Source of the DNA: Spartobacteria bacterium
Lineage (GTDB): Bacteria; Verrucomicrobiota; Verrucomicrobiia; Chthoniobacterales; UBA6821
Direction of reading: 5' to 3'
DNA length: 13,954 nt
NCBI GenBank assembly: GCA_947466005.1
Contig: CANIBV010000029.1
Span: forward strand, 1 to 13,954
Both the position numbers and the translations under genes were made by a program. Positions 1 to 6,299 of this stretch are shown here, piece after piece. The notes below the pieces were generated by a model. The model was not told the DNA's origin and searched no databases. It was given only the letters and a program-made list of their open reading frames with translations. Position 1 is the stretch's first letter. Every line of letters begins with the position of its first letter.

Positions 1-165
1 AATGCTATCATTAACGAGTACACATAATCACGATTTATGATTCAGGAAATGTTCTCGAAGGCTTCATAAAGGCTTGGAAGTTTCGATCCAGCTCTAGGCC
101 TGCAAGCGTCGCTGTATAGCTTATACTGCGGGATGCAAATCGGTGCACCAGGACGATCCGCCTTC
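1..165. other. Left-edge stretch without a recognisable gene
   Basis: No open frame of convincing length or composition runs through these bases on either strand, and I see no tRNA-like fold. It lies downstream of the DUF5069 stop codon at 166-168. It is more AT-rich than the coding region beside it, as expected of a non-coding spacer. It holds one small inverted repeat, listed separately. A gene starting left of the window cannot be excluded, but all frames close quickly. Confidence 0.5.
111..129. repeat. Short inverted repeat downstream of the DUF5069 gene
   Basis: GTATA and TATAC flank a three-base GCT loop, and GC/GC pairs extend the stem beyond one T-T mismatch. It lies about 37 bases past the DUF5069 stop codon. 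It could be a weak 3' hairpin of that transcript, but no T-run follows on the minus strand, so it is not a classical intrinsic terminator. Confidence 0.3.
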
Positions 166-600
166 CTATGCCTTCCCGCCGAAGGTCACGAAGTCGTCCA
201 CATCCAGAAGGTCAAACCATCCGAAGATGTCTCCACGGGCTGGTGCGATCTTCTTCTGGGCTTCATGCATGTACTCGCGGTTCTCCACCGAGGAGGGAAC
301 CCGAGTCTCCTGCCATGCCGACCAAGCGGTGATCTCGAGTTCGGTCGGCTTGTTCTTTGAATGAGCGGTGATCCACTCCAGGATCTCTCCGTCCCCTTTT
401 CCTGTCTTGAGCTCGACGAGGAGGGCCTCTGGATCAATGCCGACAAACTTGATGAAATGTTCGTCAAGGGGGCAGTTATAATGATATTCGCCGTTCTTGC
501 CAGCCAACTGAGCGCGCCCCTTGTCGAGCATGCGTGGGAGAATGACAAAGCCGCCGAGGCGGGTGCGCGGACTGCGAGGAGGGCGTATGGCGAGGTCCAT
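166..600 (-). CDS. DUF5069 domain protein
   Basis: This 144-residue protein matches DUF5069, a family I know from Verrucomicrobiota and Planctomycetota; its function is unknown to me. Recognisable blocks are RPPRSPR at residues 6-12, LGGFVILPRMLDKGRA at 15-30, NGEYHYNCPLD at 36-46, and a closing acidic-aromatic block WFDLLDVDDFVTF at 128-140. It has no signal peptide or membrane segment, so it is probably cytosolic. The length is typical and the family motif begins within six residues of this ATG, which supports the start. No Shine-Dalgarno sequence precedes it; the upstream bases are a TTTTACC-type repeat. It is the last gene of a leftward series after the phosphopantetheinyl transferase and the helicase, 47 bases behind the helicase stop, so cotranscription is plausible. 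Family assignment is firm; role unknown. Confidence 0.88.
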   Translation of the reverse strand: MDLAIRPPRSPRTRLGGFVILPRMLDKGRAQLAGKNGEYHYNCPLDEHFIKFVGIDPEALLVELKTGKGDGEILEWITAHSKNKPTELEITAWSAWQETRVPSSVENREYMHEAQKKIAPARGDIFGWFDLLDVDDFVTFGGKA

Positions 601-624
601 GGGTAAAAAGGTAAAAGGGTAAAA
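601..624. repeat. Three tandem octamers (GGGTAAAA type) before the DUF5069 start
   Basis: Three consecutive units with a period of eight bases fill this stretch: gggtaaaa, aggtaaaa, gggtaaaa, with one mismatch. On the minus strand it reads as repeated TTTTACC immediately before the DUF5069 ATG (598-600), where a ribosome binding site would normally be. Copy-number change here would alter the leader of that gene without touching a reading frame. Confidence 0.7.
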
Positions 625-647
625 TAAGTGGGTCTATTTGCCAGATC

Positions 648-1871
648 TTACCGGCGGCGCTTGGCTCCGTAGCTGTACCCCTTGAGGGTGCGTGCCCCAC
701 GGATGTTCTTGAGGACTCTGGCGGCTTCCTCTTCCTGGAAGAGCATGGTGAAGAGGTAGGGGAAGTTCTCCAATTTCTCGCGGGGCACCTTCTGGGCAAT
801 GAAGGCCTCGATCAACTTCACATGAGGGAGCTCCTCTGCCGTCATGATGGTGAAGGCATCACCCTCACTCTGCGCACGGCCCGTTCGGCCGATGCGGTGG
901 ACGTAGTCCTCCGGGTGCTGGGGCACATCGTAGTTAATCACGTGGCTGACTCCGGCGATGTCGATGCCTCGGGCAGCGATATCCGTCGCGATCATGACCT
1001 CGTAGCGACCGGTTTTAAATCCCTCCAGGGCATCCATGCGCTCCTGCTGTGAGCGATTTGAGTGCATGACGGCGACCTTGTGACTCTCGCTCTCCAGTTG
1101 GCGGGCAATGCGGTCAGCTCCATCCTTGGTGCGGCAGAAAATGAGCACACTGTGGTAATCCGTGCGATCCAGCATCGCCTTGAGGAGGTCAAACTTCTGG
1201 GCGGCAGCCACGGGGTAGAAGGCATGCTTGACTGTCTCGGCGGCCGAACGGCGGGCACCGATGGAGATTTTCTCGGGATCGCGCAGGCACCAGGAGGAGA
1301 GGCGCTCGATCTCCTCGGGGACGGTGGCGGAGAAGAGAAGGGTCTGACGCTCCTTGGGGCACTGCTCGACGATACGGCGCACATCGGGAAGGAATCCCAT
1401 GTCGAGCATGCGGTCCACCTCGTCGAGAACCAGGATCTCCAGATCGGCAAAGCTGATCTCACCCTGCTGGAGGTAATCGAGCAGGCGTCCAGGAGTGGCA
1501 ACAATGATATCGGCCCCCTTCTGGAGAGCCTCGCGCTGGGCGCCATAACCGACACCACCGTAAATCACGACGGTGCGCAAGTTGGTGAATGCGGCGAATT
1601 CCTTGAAGGCCTCCTCAACCTGAAGCGCCAGCTCGCGGGTCGGCTCCAGAATCAGGCAACGGGTCTTGCCGTTGGATTCCTTGAGGCGGCTGAGAATCGG
1701 GAGACCGAAGGCGGCAGTCTTACCGGTGCCGGTCTGGGCGGAGGCGATGATGTCCCCACCCTTCGTGACGAGGGGAATGGCCTGCACCTGAATCGGAGAT
1801 GGCTCCACATAACCCATCCGCTGTGCACCGTGGACAACGGCTTCAAAGAGTCCTAGATCCTGAAATGACAT
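648..1871 (-). CDS. DEAD-box ATP-dependent RNA helicase (RhlE-like)
   Basis: This 407-residue protein carries the DEAD-box helicase motifs in order. The Q motif region is near 20-28 (GYVEPSPIQ), Walker A AQTGTGKT at 45-52, PTRELA at 77-82, TPGR at 126-129, Walker B at 150-153, SAT at 191-193, ARGIDIAGVSHVINYD from 300, and HRIGRTGR at 325-332. Such enzymes use ATP to unwind short RNA duplexes in ribosome assembly, RNA decay or cold adaptation. Walker B reads DEVD, not DEAD; both catalytic acidic residues remain, so activity is expected. The C-terminal extension is short and ends in basic residues (AKRRR), as in small RhlE-type helicases, suggesting nonspecific RNA contact. The ATG at 1869-1871 has no clear Shine-Dalgarno sequence and follows the phosphopantetheinyl transferase stop by 19 bases, which suggests one transcript. 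Family is certain; the RhlE subgroup is less so. Confidence 0.95.
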   Translation of the reverse strand: MSFQDLGLFEAVVHGAQRMGYVEPSPIQVQAIPLVTKGGDIIASAQTGTGKTAAFGLPILSRLKESNGKTRCLILEPTRELALQVEEAFKEFAAFTNLRTVVIYGGVGYGAQREALQKGADIIVATPGRLLDYLQQGEISFADLEILVLDEVDRMLDMGFLPDVRRIVEQCPKERQTLLFSATVPEEIERLSSWCLRDPEKISIGARRSAAETVKHAFYPVAAAQKFDLLKAMLDRTDYHSVLIFCRTKDGADRIARQLESESHKVAVMHSNRSQQERMDALEGFKTGRYEVMIATDIAARGIDIAGVSHVINYDVPQHPEDYVHRIGRTGRAQSEGDAFTIMTAEELPHVKLIEAFIAQKVPREKLENFPYLFTMLFQEEEAARVLKNIRGARTLKGYSYGAKRRR

Positions 1872-1890
1872 GAACGGTAGAATTTAGCAG

Positions 1891-2643
1891 CTATCTGAGA
1901 TCACGCCAGTGAATAAGAGTCGCCTGCTGCTTCAAGGCGAGCGCCGCGTGATAACCGCCGCTCAGACGCCATGGGATCACCTTCCAGAGGTCGTTACCAA
2001 TCTCCACCCCCAGCGACTCCGATGAGGCGGACTCGGAAACGCCGGACTCAGAGCGGAGGATCACCCGCGTGGAACCTAGCAGCTCCCCCATGCCACGCCC
2101 ATCCGCTTTGATGGCCGCCTCGCGGCAGGTCCAGAAACGGAAGAAATATTCCATTTCCTTACCTTTAATCGGGGAACCAGCCAAGTACTGAGCCTCTTCC
2201 GCGGAAAAGAAACGTCGCGCCAGCGATTCCGTCTCAATGTCCCTCTCACGCTCCAGATCGACACCGATGTCCGTTCGGGAAAAGGCGGCGAGCAGCATTT
2301 CTCCGCTATGCGAGATACTAAAGTGAAGCGAGGGATCCTGCTTCACATACGGTTTGCCTCCCTCCCCCACCACCAACTCAATCGCCGAGGGATCCATGCC
2401 AAGCCATGGCGCCAGGGTCTGTCGCAGCAGATGCCGTCCCGCCACGAAACGGTCGCGCACCTCGGACGCGCCCATGGAACGTGCTCTCCGTTGCTCATCG
2501 AAAGAAAGGCCATTGAGATCAGGGGAGGTTGCGGGGCGTATGTCGGCGGCAAGAACGACAACCTCCCCAACCTCCGGAATATAAGCTAAATCACTATTGA
2601 GCGAAAAAGACGGTGGAATAATTTCTAAATTAATACTTGTCAT
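1891..2643 (-). CDS. 4'-phosphopantetheinyl transferase (Sfp/AcpT superfamily)
   Basis: The enzyme transfers the phosphopantetheine arm of coenzyme A to a serine of acyl or peptidyl carrier proteins. Numbered from the upstream TTG at 2667, hallmark segments are GKPYV and LHFSISHSG (104-122), the Mg-binding GVDLER (135-140) and WTCREAAIKADGRG (179-192). The usual WxxKEA motif has arginine for lysine, a common variant. At about 250 residues it is of Sfp-type two-lobed size. I prefer the ATG at 2641-2643; the TTG at 2665-2667 would add eight residues, and neither has a visible Shine-Dalgarno sequence. The first codons are AT-rich because promoter sequence overlaps them. It heads the leftward series with the helicase and DUF5069 genes and is divergent from the AT-hook gene. 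No carrier-protein synthase lies in the window, so the partner is unknown; it may be the general fatty-acid carrier. Confidence 0.9.
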   Translation of the reverse strand: MTSINLEIIPPSFSLNSDLAYIPEVGEVVVLAADIRPATSPDLNGLSFDEQRRARSMGASEVRDRFVAGRHLLRQTLAPWLGMDPSAIELVVGEGGKPYVKQDPSLHFSISHSGEMLLAAFSRTDIGVDLERERDIETESLARRFFSAEEAQYLAGSPIKGKEMEYFFRFWTCREAAIKADGRGMGELLGSTRVILRSESGVSESASSESLGVEIGNDLWKVIPWRLSGGYHAALALKQQATLIHWRDLR

Positions 2644-2675
2644 GAAATTAAACTTATTAAATAACAAATAGTGTT
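2644..2675. promoter_or_regulatory. Very short AT-rich divergent intergenic region
   Basis: Only 32 bases separate the divergent ATG codons of the phosphopantetheinyl transferase and the AT-hook gene, and nearly all are A or T. For the rightward gene, TTGTCA at 2637-2642 with TAAATA near 2658-2663 is a possible promoter, though the spacing is short. For the leftward gene, TTGATA (complement of 2683-2688) with TATTTA (complement of 2658-2663) is possible. The two promoters would have to overlap each other and the first codons of both genes. Neither start has a Shine-Dalgarno sequence. That promoters lie here follows from the divergent layout; the exact boxes are guesses. Confidence 0.4.
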
Positions 2676-3104
2676 ATGAATCTATCAAACATTAGCTCAA
2701 TCGCATTACGCAATCTCATCAAACTCACGGAGCGCAAGGAAGCCCTCGTGAGTGAAATCCAAAAAATCGAGGCGCAGCTTGCGTCCCTCCTCACCGGCAA
2801 GCCCGTTCGTCCCACAGGCAAGCGCCGCGGCCGTCCCGCCAAGAACGCAACCAAAGCGACAAAAGCTTCCAGGAAGACCGGCGTCCGCACCGCCAAGCGC
2901 GCTCCCCGCGGAGCCGTCAAGAAGAAGATCCTTGCCGCACTCAAGGCGGCTGGAGATGCCGGAATGAAAGTGACCGATCTCTCCAAAAAGATCGGCGTCA
3001 AGAATGCCAACGTGCACGTCTGGTTCAGCAGCACAGGCAGCAAAATGGCCGAAATCAAGAAGGTAGGAAAAGGTCACTATAAGCTTCAGGAAAAGAAGGC
3101 TTAA
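2676..3104 (+). CDS. Basic AT-hook, histone H1-like DNA-binding protein
   Basis: This 142-residue, lysine- and arginine-rich protein has three parts. Residues 8-40 form an amphipathic helix or coiled coil (LRNLIKLTERKEALVSEIQK and on). Residues 41-77 are a basic, proline/alanine/lysine linker with a textbook AT-hook, KRRGRP at 49-54. Residues 78-140 look like a small winged-helix-type domain (VKKKILAALKAAGDAGMKVTDLS, then GVKNANVHVWFSS and GKGHYKL). The likely role is binding the minor groove of AT-rich DNA, in nucleoid organisation or transcription. The layout recalls eukaryotic H1/HMGA proteins, and similar proteins occur in Verrucomicrobiota. The start is the only ATG that includes the N-terminal helix and has no Shine-Dalgarno sequence. 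The AT-rich region just upstream would be a natural site for self-binding. A strong terminator follows. Domain content is clear; target genes are unknown. Confidence 0.82.
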   Translation: MNLSNISSIALRNLIKLTERKEALVSEIQKIEAQLASLLTGKPVRPTGKRRGRPAKNATKATKASRKTGVRTAKRAPRGAVKKKILAALKAAGDAGMKVTDLSKKIGVKNANVHVWFSSTGSKMAEIKKVGKGHYKLQEKKA

Positions 3105-3136
3105 TTCGTTACGTTCAGAACCATTCAAAACTTAAG

Positions 3137-3174
3137 AAGCCGCTGAAGGGTCACTGACCTTTCAGCGGCTTTTT
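3137..3174 (+). terminator. Strong intrinsic terminator, overlapping the HAD gene end
   Basis: GCCGCTGAA at 3139-3147 pairs with TTCAGCGGC at 3161-3169. The stem continues inward through GGGTCA/TGACCT with one G-U pair, giving about 14 base pairs and a tiny loop. AA before and TT after the core extend it, and five T residues follow at 3170-3174. It lies 33 bases past the AT-hook stop codon. Its right half also encodes the last codons of the convergent HAD gene, whose stop is at 3151-3153. On the minus strand the hairpin is followed by TTCTTAAGTTTT, so it may act in both directions. Confidence 0.9.
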
Positions 3175-3951
3175 CTTGCCCGTGCGGTAAAGGTGGATCG
3201 CCTCGGCTGTCCCCTCCCCTGCCTCGAGCAGCGAGACGTGACCGCCGGCCTGGATCACCGCCTCCTTCACGCTTGGATGGGCATTCGCGGGGCAGGCGAC
3301 CATCGCAGCGACACTCCCGAAGAGCATCGCCAGATCGTTCTGATGGTCGCCGATAGCCAGTATGTCCGAGGTTGGCATATCAAGGAGCCGACTGAGCTCC
3401 GCCAAGGAACTCCCCTTGTCATAACGGCGATGACAGAATCGCAGATAAATATTGCTGCGCTGGTAATGAAAATCTTCAGGCCTTCCGGACAAGGTTTTCA
3501 ACTCACTGATCAATTCGTCCAACACTCCCTCGTTCGGTGCGATCAGACCGCTAGGGACACCATCAACACTCTCCTGAAAGATGACTCCGTCGTAACGACC
3601 CACAAGTTCTTCGATCTCGTTGAAGTAATGCCCGCACTCTTTGAAGAGCAGATCATGATGTTCCCGGCAGACTTGATTCCACTCCCCGTAATCATGCCAC
3701 CCACCCAACCCGTCAGGCTTATAGATGTGGCGTTCGCTCGTGAGGATGTATTCGGGTTGAACGGGAGCCTGCAAGCTCTCGATCCCCTCCAGGGCGCTCA
3801 CAAGCGGGCGGCCAGTGTTGACTACCCAGATCGCCCCTTGTCGGACAACAGACTCAAGCTCGACCGCCAACGAGGGCACACACTTCTGCCCATGGGGTGT
3901 ATCGGTGAGAGTTCCGTCAAAATCTGTACTGAGCAACTGGATCGTGGACAT
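3151..3951 (-). CDS. HAD-superfamily phosphatase (Cof/sucrose-phosphatase type, subfamily IIB)
   Basis: This 266-residue hydrolase has the HAD motifs. Nucleophile and acid-base aspartates are in DFDGTL (D10, D12), TGR lies at 46-48 in motif II, the motif III lysine is probably K179 in RYDKG, and GDHQND at 201-206 binds Mg2+. The large region between motifs II and III (about 60-175) fits a C2-type cap, as in Cof-like and sucrose-phosphate phosphatases. It should hydrolyse a small phosphorylated metabolite, perhaps a sugar phosphate; the sequence does not say which. The frame stays open to 4320, but I place the start at 3949-3951. There GGAGAG (complement of 3959-3964) sits seven bases upstream, and the protein begins just before the first strand. 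A second ATG at 3964-3966 is possible. Residues upstream of it look non-coding and run antisense to a convincing gene. The last codons lie inside the terminator hairpin. Confidence 0.88.
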   Translation of the reverse strand: MSTIQLLSTDFDGTLTDTPHGQKCVPSLAVELESVVRQGAIWVVNTGRPLVSALEGIESLQAPVQPEYILTSERHIYKPDGLGGWHDYGEWNQVCREHHDLLFKECGHYFNEIEELVGRYDGVIFQESVDGVPSGLIAPNEGVLDELISELKTLSGRPEDFHYQRSNIYLRFCHRRYDKGSSLAELSRLLDMPTSDILAIGDHQNDLAMLFGSVAAMVACPANAHPSVKEAVIQAGGHVSLLEAGEGTAEAIHLYRTGKKKPLKGQ

Positions 3952-3958
3952 CGGCAGA

Positions 3959-3964
3959 CTCTCC
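3959..3964 (-). promoter_or_regulatory. Shine-Dalgarno sequence that sets the HAD start
   Basis: On the minus strand GGAGAG is followed by seven bases and then the ATG at 3951-3949. It is one of the few clear ribosome binding sites in the window. It favours the 266-residue protein over the 389-residue open frame that begins at 4320. Confidence 0.7.
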
Positions 3965-4035
3965 ATGCACACCGTGCCGCGTGCAATCCACAAATTCCCT
4001 GCCGCATTACGACGGAAGGTGCTATGAATGACCAT

Positions 4036-4308
4036 ATGAAATCGGCCTACGAACTCGCCATGAACCGACTCGAAAAGAGCTCCCCCGTGACCACGGTGAC
4101 TGAGAAGCAAAAGAAAGCCCTCGCCGAGATCGACTCGGAATTTGCAGCACGCATTGCGGAGCAGCGGATCTTCCTTGACGGGGAGATCTCCAAAGTGGCC
4201 GGCGATGAGCCGGCCATCATGAATCTGCAGAGGCAACTTGCCTCGGAAATCAGCTCTCTGGAGGAGAAGAGGGAGTCCAGGAAAGAGAAAGTCCGCTCCA
4301 GTGCGTAG
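4036..4308 (+). CDS. Small charged coiled-coil protein, conserved in Verrucomicrobiota (function unknown)
   Basis: This 90-residue protein begins MKSAYELAMNRLEK and continues as highly charged helix (LTEKQ-type, EIDSEFAARIAEQRIFLDGEI, LEEKRESRKEKVR). I recall similar small proteins, with the same opening and a repeated AxIAExxxFL pattern, as frequent unnamed genes in this phylum; this is memory, not a search. It has no membrane segment or signal peptide. The whole chain could form a helical hairpin or coiled coil. The conserved opening supports ATG 4036. ATG 4024 in the same frame would add MNDH and lies four bases after GGAAGG (4014-4019), so it is a real alternative. It is divergent from the HAD gene across about 80 bases and converges on the transglutaminase-like gene. 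It may also be read as part of a longer open frame from 3193, but that part is antisense to the HAD gene. Confidence 0.75.
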   Translation: MKSAYELAMNRLEKSSPVTTVTEKQKKALAEIDSEFAARIAEQRIFLDGEISKVAGDEPAIMNLQRQLASEISSLEEKRESRKEKVRSSA

Positions 4309-4334
4309 AGTGGGACTCAACGGAGGAAATTCCT

Positions 4335-6299
4335 CTACGTTGTTCCTCCCGCCTGTTGCCAGAGTTTACGGAAGTCACGGTCCACCATCTCCCCTTTCGT
4401 CGGCTTGAGCGTTTCGTAGGCTCTCTTTAAGACACGACGCGCCAGATCAGGCCTCCCTTTGGAAAGGAACTTCGAAGCAAAAGGAACTGTCACCTTATAA
4501 AAGAAATCACCTCCCCCGGTTGCACCCTGCAATCGAAGCTGGCGATCATATTCTTGGAGTGCCCCTTCCGGATCATTAGCCTCCAACCGCGAGGCAATCA
4601 GCTGACCCGCTGCCGTGGCACTGATGTCGGTACGATTGCCCCGGTTCTCGTGGACGATCTGACCGGAAAGTCGCTCCGCGGCTGTGGCGTCACCCGATCT
4701 GAGTGCCAGACTGACGAGGGCTGCCTGATGTTGGGCCTTGATATCCCGGAATCTTCCAAACTGGCGGATGGCCGCCTCATGGTGGGCCTTGACCTCCGAG
4801 ACCGGTGATCCGGTACGTGCCAGCCAGTCCTCCAGGGCATTCCAGAGAAGGGGATTCTCGGGACAACTGATCCTGGCGCTCTGCAGGGCCTGCCCCTCGG
4901 CACTGGCATTATTCCGACGTCGAAAATTCCAAGCCATCACAAGATCCCTGCGCGCGGCATTCTGGGGATCCGTGTTGCCAAGATGACGCGTGAGCATCTC
5001 GATGGTGTGGTCGGTGATCGGCGCCCAATTCTGCGGATCCAATCCCTCCCCGGAGGCATAGTTCTGCTCCGCATAGCGGCCGACATTGAGATCCCAGCTC
5101 TTCCTTCCCTTGAAATAACCGACCCACGCATGCCCTCCATCCTTTCCCTGACCCGCAAAGAAAATCGTCGGAATGCCCAGAGCCTTGCCCGAGATCGCGG
5201 CGTAGTAGGCCTGGTCGACACAGATGCCGCCATGTTCACGGATCTTTGCGAGGCGGTACCCTCCCCAGGGCCATGAATAGACATTCTTGGCAACACGCCC
5301 ACGGTCGTAGGCAATGGAAGAAAAGAATTGAGGGAGGCTCTCGTGCGAGAGGGATGGGAAATCCCTCACCGCATCGAACTCCCCGGGATCCAGCGGCGCA
5401 TCGATCACAAACTTGAGCTCCCGAACAGCCAAGAGCTTCGGATCAACCCTGAGCTTCCCCCGACGTGATGCCCTTACCCACTGGCTGAAGACTTCAGCCG
5501 GTTGGGGATCGATTCTTGGAACATCGGTGGGAGGCACCTGATGGTGGGGCCAAAAAGCGGGTGCGGGTTGATCTAGGACGAGCGAGATGGCGAGAGCGAG
5601 AGCAGGAAACTCTCGCCAGTCGGCCGGGGAAGACTTCCAGATGGCCTGCAGATTGAGCAGTACTTTGGGCTGAAAGTCATCCTCGCTGTAAGATTCTGAC
5701 CAGAGCCTCAGAAAGCCTGGGTCTGAGAGAGTCGTCTCAACAAAGGCCGGCTCAAGCCGGCCGATCAGGGGACCGTTGCGTGAAGCAAAGGGTTGGGCAA
5801 CCAGTTCCCCCATCACACGCCCCAGCATGCTGGGATCCGCCGCAACCTGCTCGGTCACATGATGCTGGAGTCGATCGTAGCGATGGACGAGGGGCGAACC
5901 GGGTTGGTGAATGGTTACTTGGATTTTTTCTCCCTGGGGTGACTTCTCCGAACTCATCGAGAGGTGTGTGGAGAGCCACCTCTTGGTCATCACAGCCTCG
6001 TCAGATTCCAGAAGTTCCAGCCACTGATAGAGATCGATCCACTTTGCGAAATTCTCCTGAGCACTGGAACCGGGGCTGCCGTTTCTGGAGGCTCTCCATT
6101 GCGAGACCAGGGCATCCCCAAGAGAATTACGAAACTCACCCAACCGCCCCTTCCGAGCCAAGGATACCTGATCTTCCGGATCAGGAGGTCTGGAGAGGTC
6201 GATTGGCGCTCCCTGAAGAACGCCCCCACTCTCATAACAGGCGAGAGAAAGGAGGCCAATCGCTGCCGTGCGAAGGAAAGGCCGCCCGGCACCGATCAT
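4335..6299 (-). CDS. Exported transglutaminase-like protein with helical-repeat C-terminus
   Basis: The 654-residue product opens with a likely signal peptide: GAGRPFLR, then a hydrophobic stretch AAIGLLSLA at about 12-20. A cysteine at 21 follows SLA, but this is not a good lipobox. A transglutaminase-like core lies at about 330-410. The triad appears as Cys360 in HGGICVDQAYYA, His390 in GGHAWVGYF and Asp403 in SWDLNVGRY. Such domains act as cysteine proteases, peptidases or cross-linking enzymes. Residues 440-654 are helical and alanine/leucine-rich with a TPR-like feel, so they may bind a partner. The N-terminal 250 residues are not recognised. Its ATG overlaps the TGA of the upstream PilT-family gene by four bases (6296-6299), implying translational coupling. 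The context suggests work at the cell envelope together with the pilus motors. Fold is confident; substrate is unknown. Confidence 0.8.
   Translation of the reverse strand: MIGAGRPFLRTAAIGLLSLACYESGGVLQGAPIDLSRPPDPEDQVSLARKGRLGEFRNSLGDALVSQWRASRNGSPGSSAQENFAKWIDLYQWLELLESDEAVMTKRWLSTHLSMSSEKSPQGEKIQVTIHQPGSPLVHRYDRLQHHVTEQVAADPSMLGRVMGELVAQPFASRNGPLIGRLEPAFVETTLSDPGFLRLWSESYSEDDFQPKVLLNLQAIWKSSPADWREFPALALAISLVLDQPAPAFWPHHQVPPTDVPRIDPQPAEVFSQWVRASRRGKLRVDPKLLAVRELKFVIDAPLDPGEFDAVRDFPSLSHESLPQFFSSIAYDRGRVAKNVYSWPWGGYRLAKIREHGGICVDQAYYAAISGKALGIPTIFFAGQGKDGGHAWVGYFKGRKSWDLNVGRYAEQNYASGEGLDPQNWAPITDHTIEMLTRHLGNTDPQNAARRDLVMAWNFRRRNNASAEGQALQSARISCPENPLLWNALEDWLARTGSPVSEVKAHHEAAIRQFGRFRDIKAQHQAALVSLALRSGDATAAERLSGQIVHENRGNRTDISATAAGQLIASRLEANDPEGALQEYDRQLRLQGATGGGDFFYKVTVPFASKFLSKGRPDLARRVLKRAYETLKPTKGEMVDRDFRKLWQQAGGTT

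Noticed and set aside
1062..1856. Plus-strand open frame of 264 codons opposite the helicase
   Set aside because: All helicase motifs lie on the opposite strand; this frame is Gly/Leu-rich shadow sequence with no domain.
3193..4035. Long plus-strand open frame leading into the small coiled-coil gene
   Set aside because: It is antisense to the HAD gene, whose motifs are intact; only the part from about 4036 resembles a real protein.
3952..4320. N-terminal 123-residue extension of the HAD phosphatase frame
   Set aside because: The extension has no HAD-like sequence, lies antisense to a convincing small gene, and a clear GGAGAG sits seven bases before the internal ATG at 3951.
4322..4351. GGAGGAA/TTCCTCC inverted repeat between convergent genes
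   Set aside because: The stem is short with a long loop and no T-run, and it overlaps a coding end; not a supportable terminator.
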